Origin: Desmodus rotundus
Taxonomy: Eukaryota; Chordata; Mammalia; Chiroptera; Phyllostomidae
Direction of reading: 5' to 3'
DNA length: 64,000 bases
Assembly (NCBI RefSeq): GCF_022682495.2
Contig: NC_071393.1
Location: forward strand, 99,561,010-99,625,009
Shown here: one piece after another, positions 63,933 to 64,000 of the stretch
Position numbering within the stretch: position 1 is the first letter of the stretch
Layout: every line of letters starts with the position of its first letter
Notes under the pieces: generated by a model
The model's input: only the letters and a program-made list of their open reading frames with translations
Told to the model about the DNA's origin: nothing
Databases searched by the model: none
Made by a program: the position numbers and the translations under genes

Positions 63933-64000
63933 AAGCCAAAGACCATTTACTTCTTTGTATCCTTCATGGTGCTGAGGTGTACAGGCAGTCAGGAGACACT

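Overview
This window is mammalian nuclear DNA, almost entirely intronic or intergenic. The organism is most likely a bat. Six tRNA-derived SINEs match the bat-specific Ves family, with RNA polymerase III A/B boxes, (TC)n-rich or A/T-rich tails and, in several copies, target-site duplications. L1, L2, MIR, MaLR LTR and hAT fossils typical of placental genomes fill much of the rest. No Helitron was noticed, although these are abundant in vesper bats; that is weak evidence against Vespertilionidae. There are no operons, CRISPR arrays or prokaryotic features, and nearly all ATG-to-stop ORFs here are chance.

The only real protein-coding exon I can support is at 56983-57098 (+): the first coding exon of GNG2 (G protein gamma-2 subunit), with a 29-codon coding part, a clear splice acceptor and a clear donor. 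The remaining C-terminal codons are not seen in the 6.9 kb downstream. Sequence upstream is most simply read as a long 5' intron of GNG2 or its 5' flank. A CpG-rich island-like patch near 33.46-33.87 kb is a possible alternative promoter or first exon.

Layout: 1-4 kb, L1 fossils (one with a 5' inversion) and a mariner-like MITE; about 7 kb, a RAB35 processed pseudogene; 9.3-10.3 kb, an old L1; 11.7-14.7 kb, three Ves SINEs; 15.27-17.06 kb, a young 5'-truncated L1 with perfect 14-bp target-site duplications, nested in an older L1; 20-32 kb, scattered MIR, L2 and LTR-like fossils and an unidentified C-rich block; 37-42 kb, L1 and L2-like elements; 49-54.5 kb, a Ves SINE, an L1 and a MaLR LTR; 57 kb, the GNG2 exon; 58-60.4 kb, hAT fossils and a Ves inserted in an internally deleted L1; 62.8-63.1 kb, a second MaLR LTR; 63.28-63.93 kb, a deletion-derivative mariner transposon.

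I found no novel biological system. The points of interest are mobile-element structure (nesting, twin priming, deletion derivatives) and the regulatory setting of GNG2. Subfamily names and ends of old repeats are from memory of consensus sequences and are approximate.
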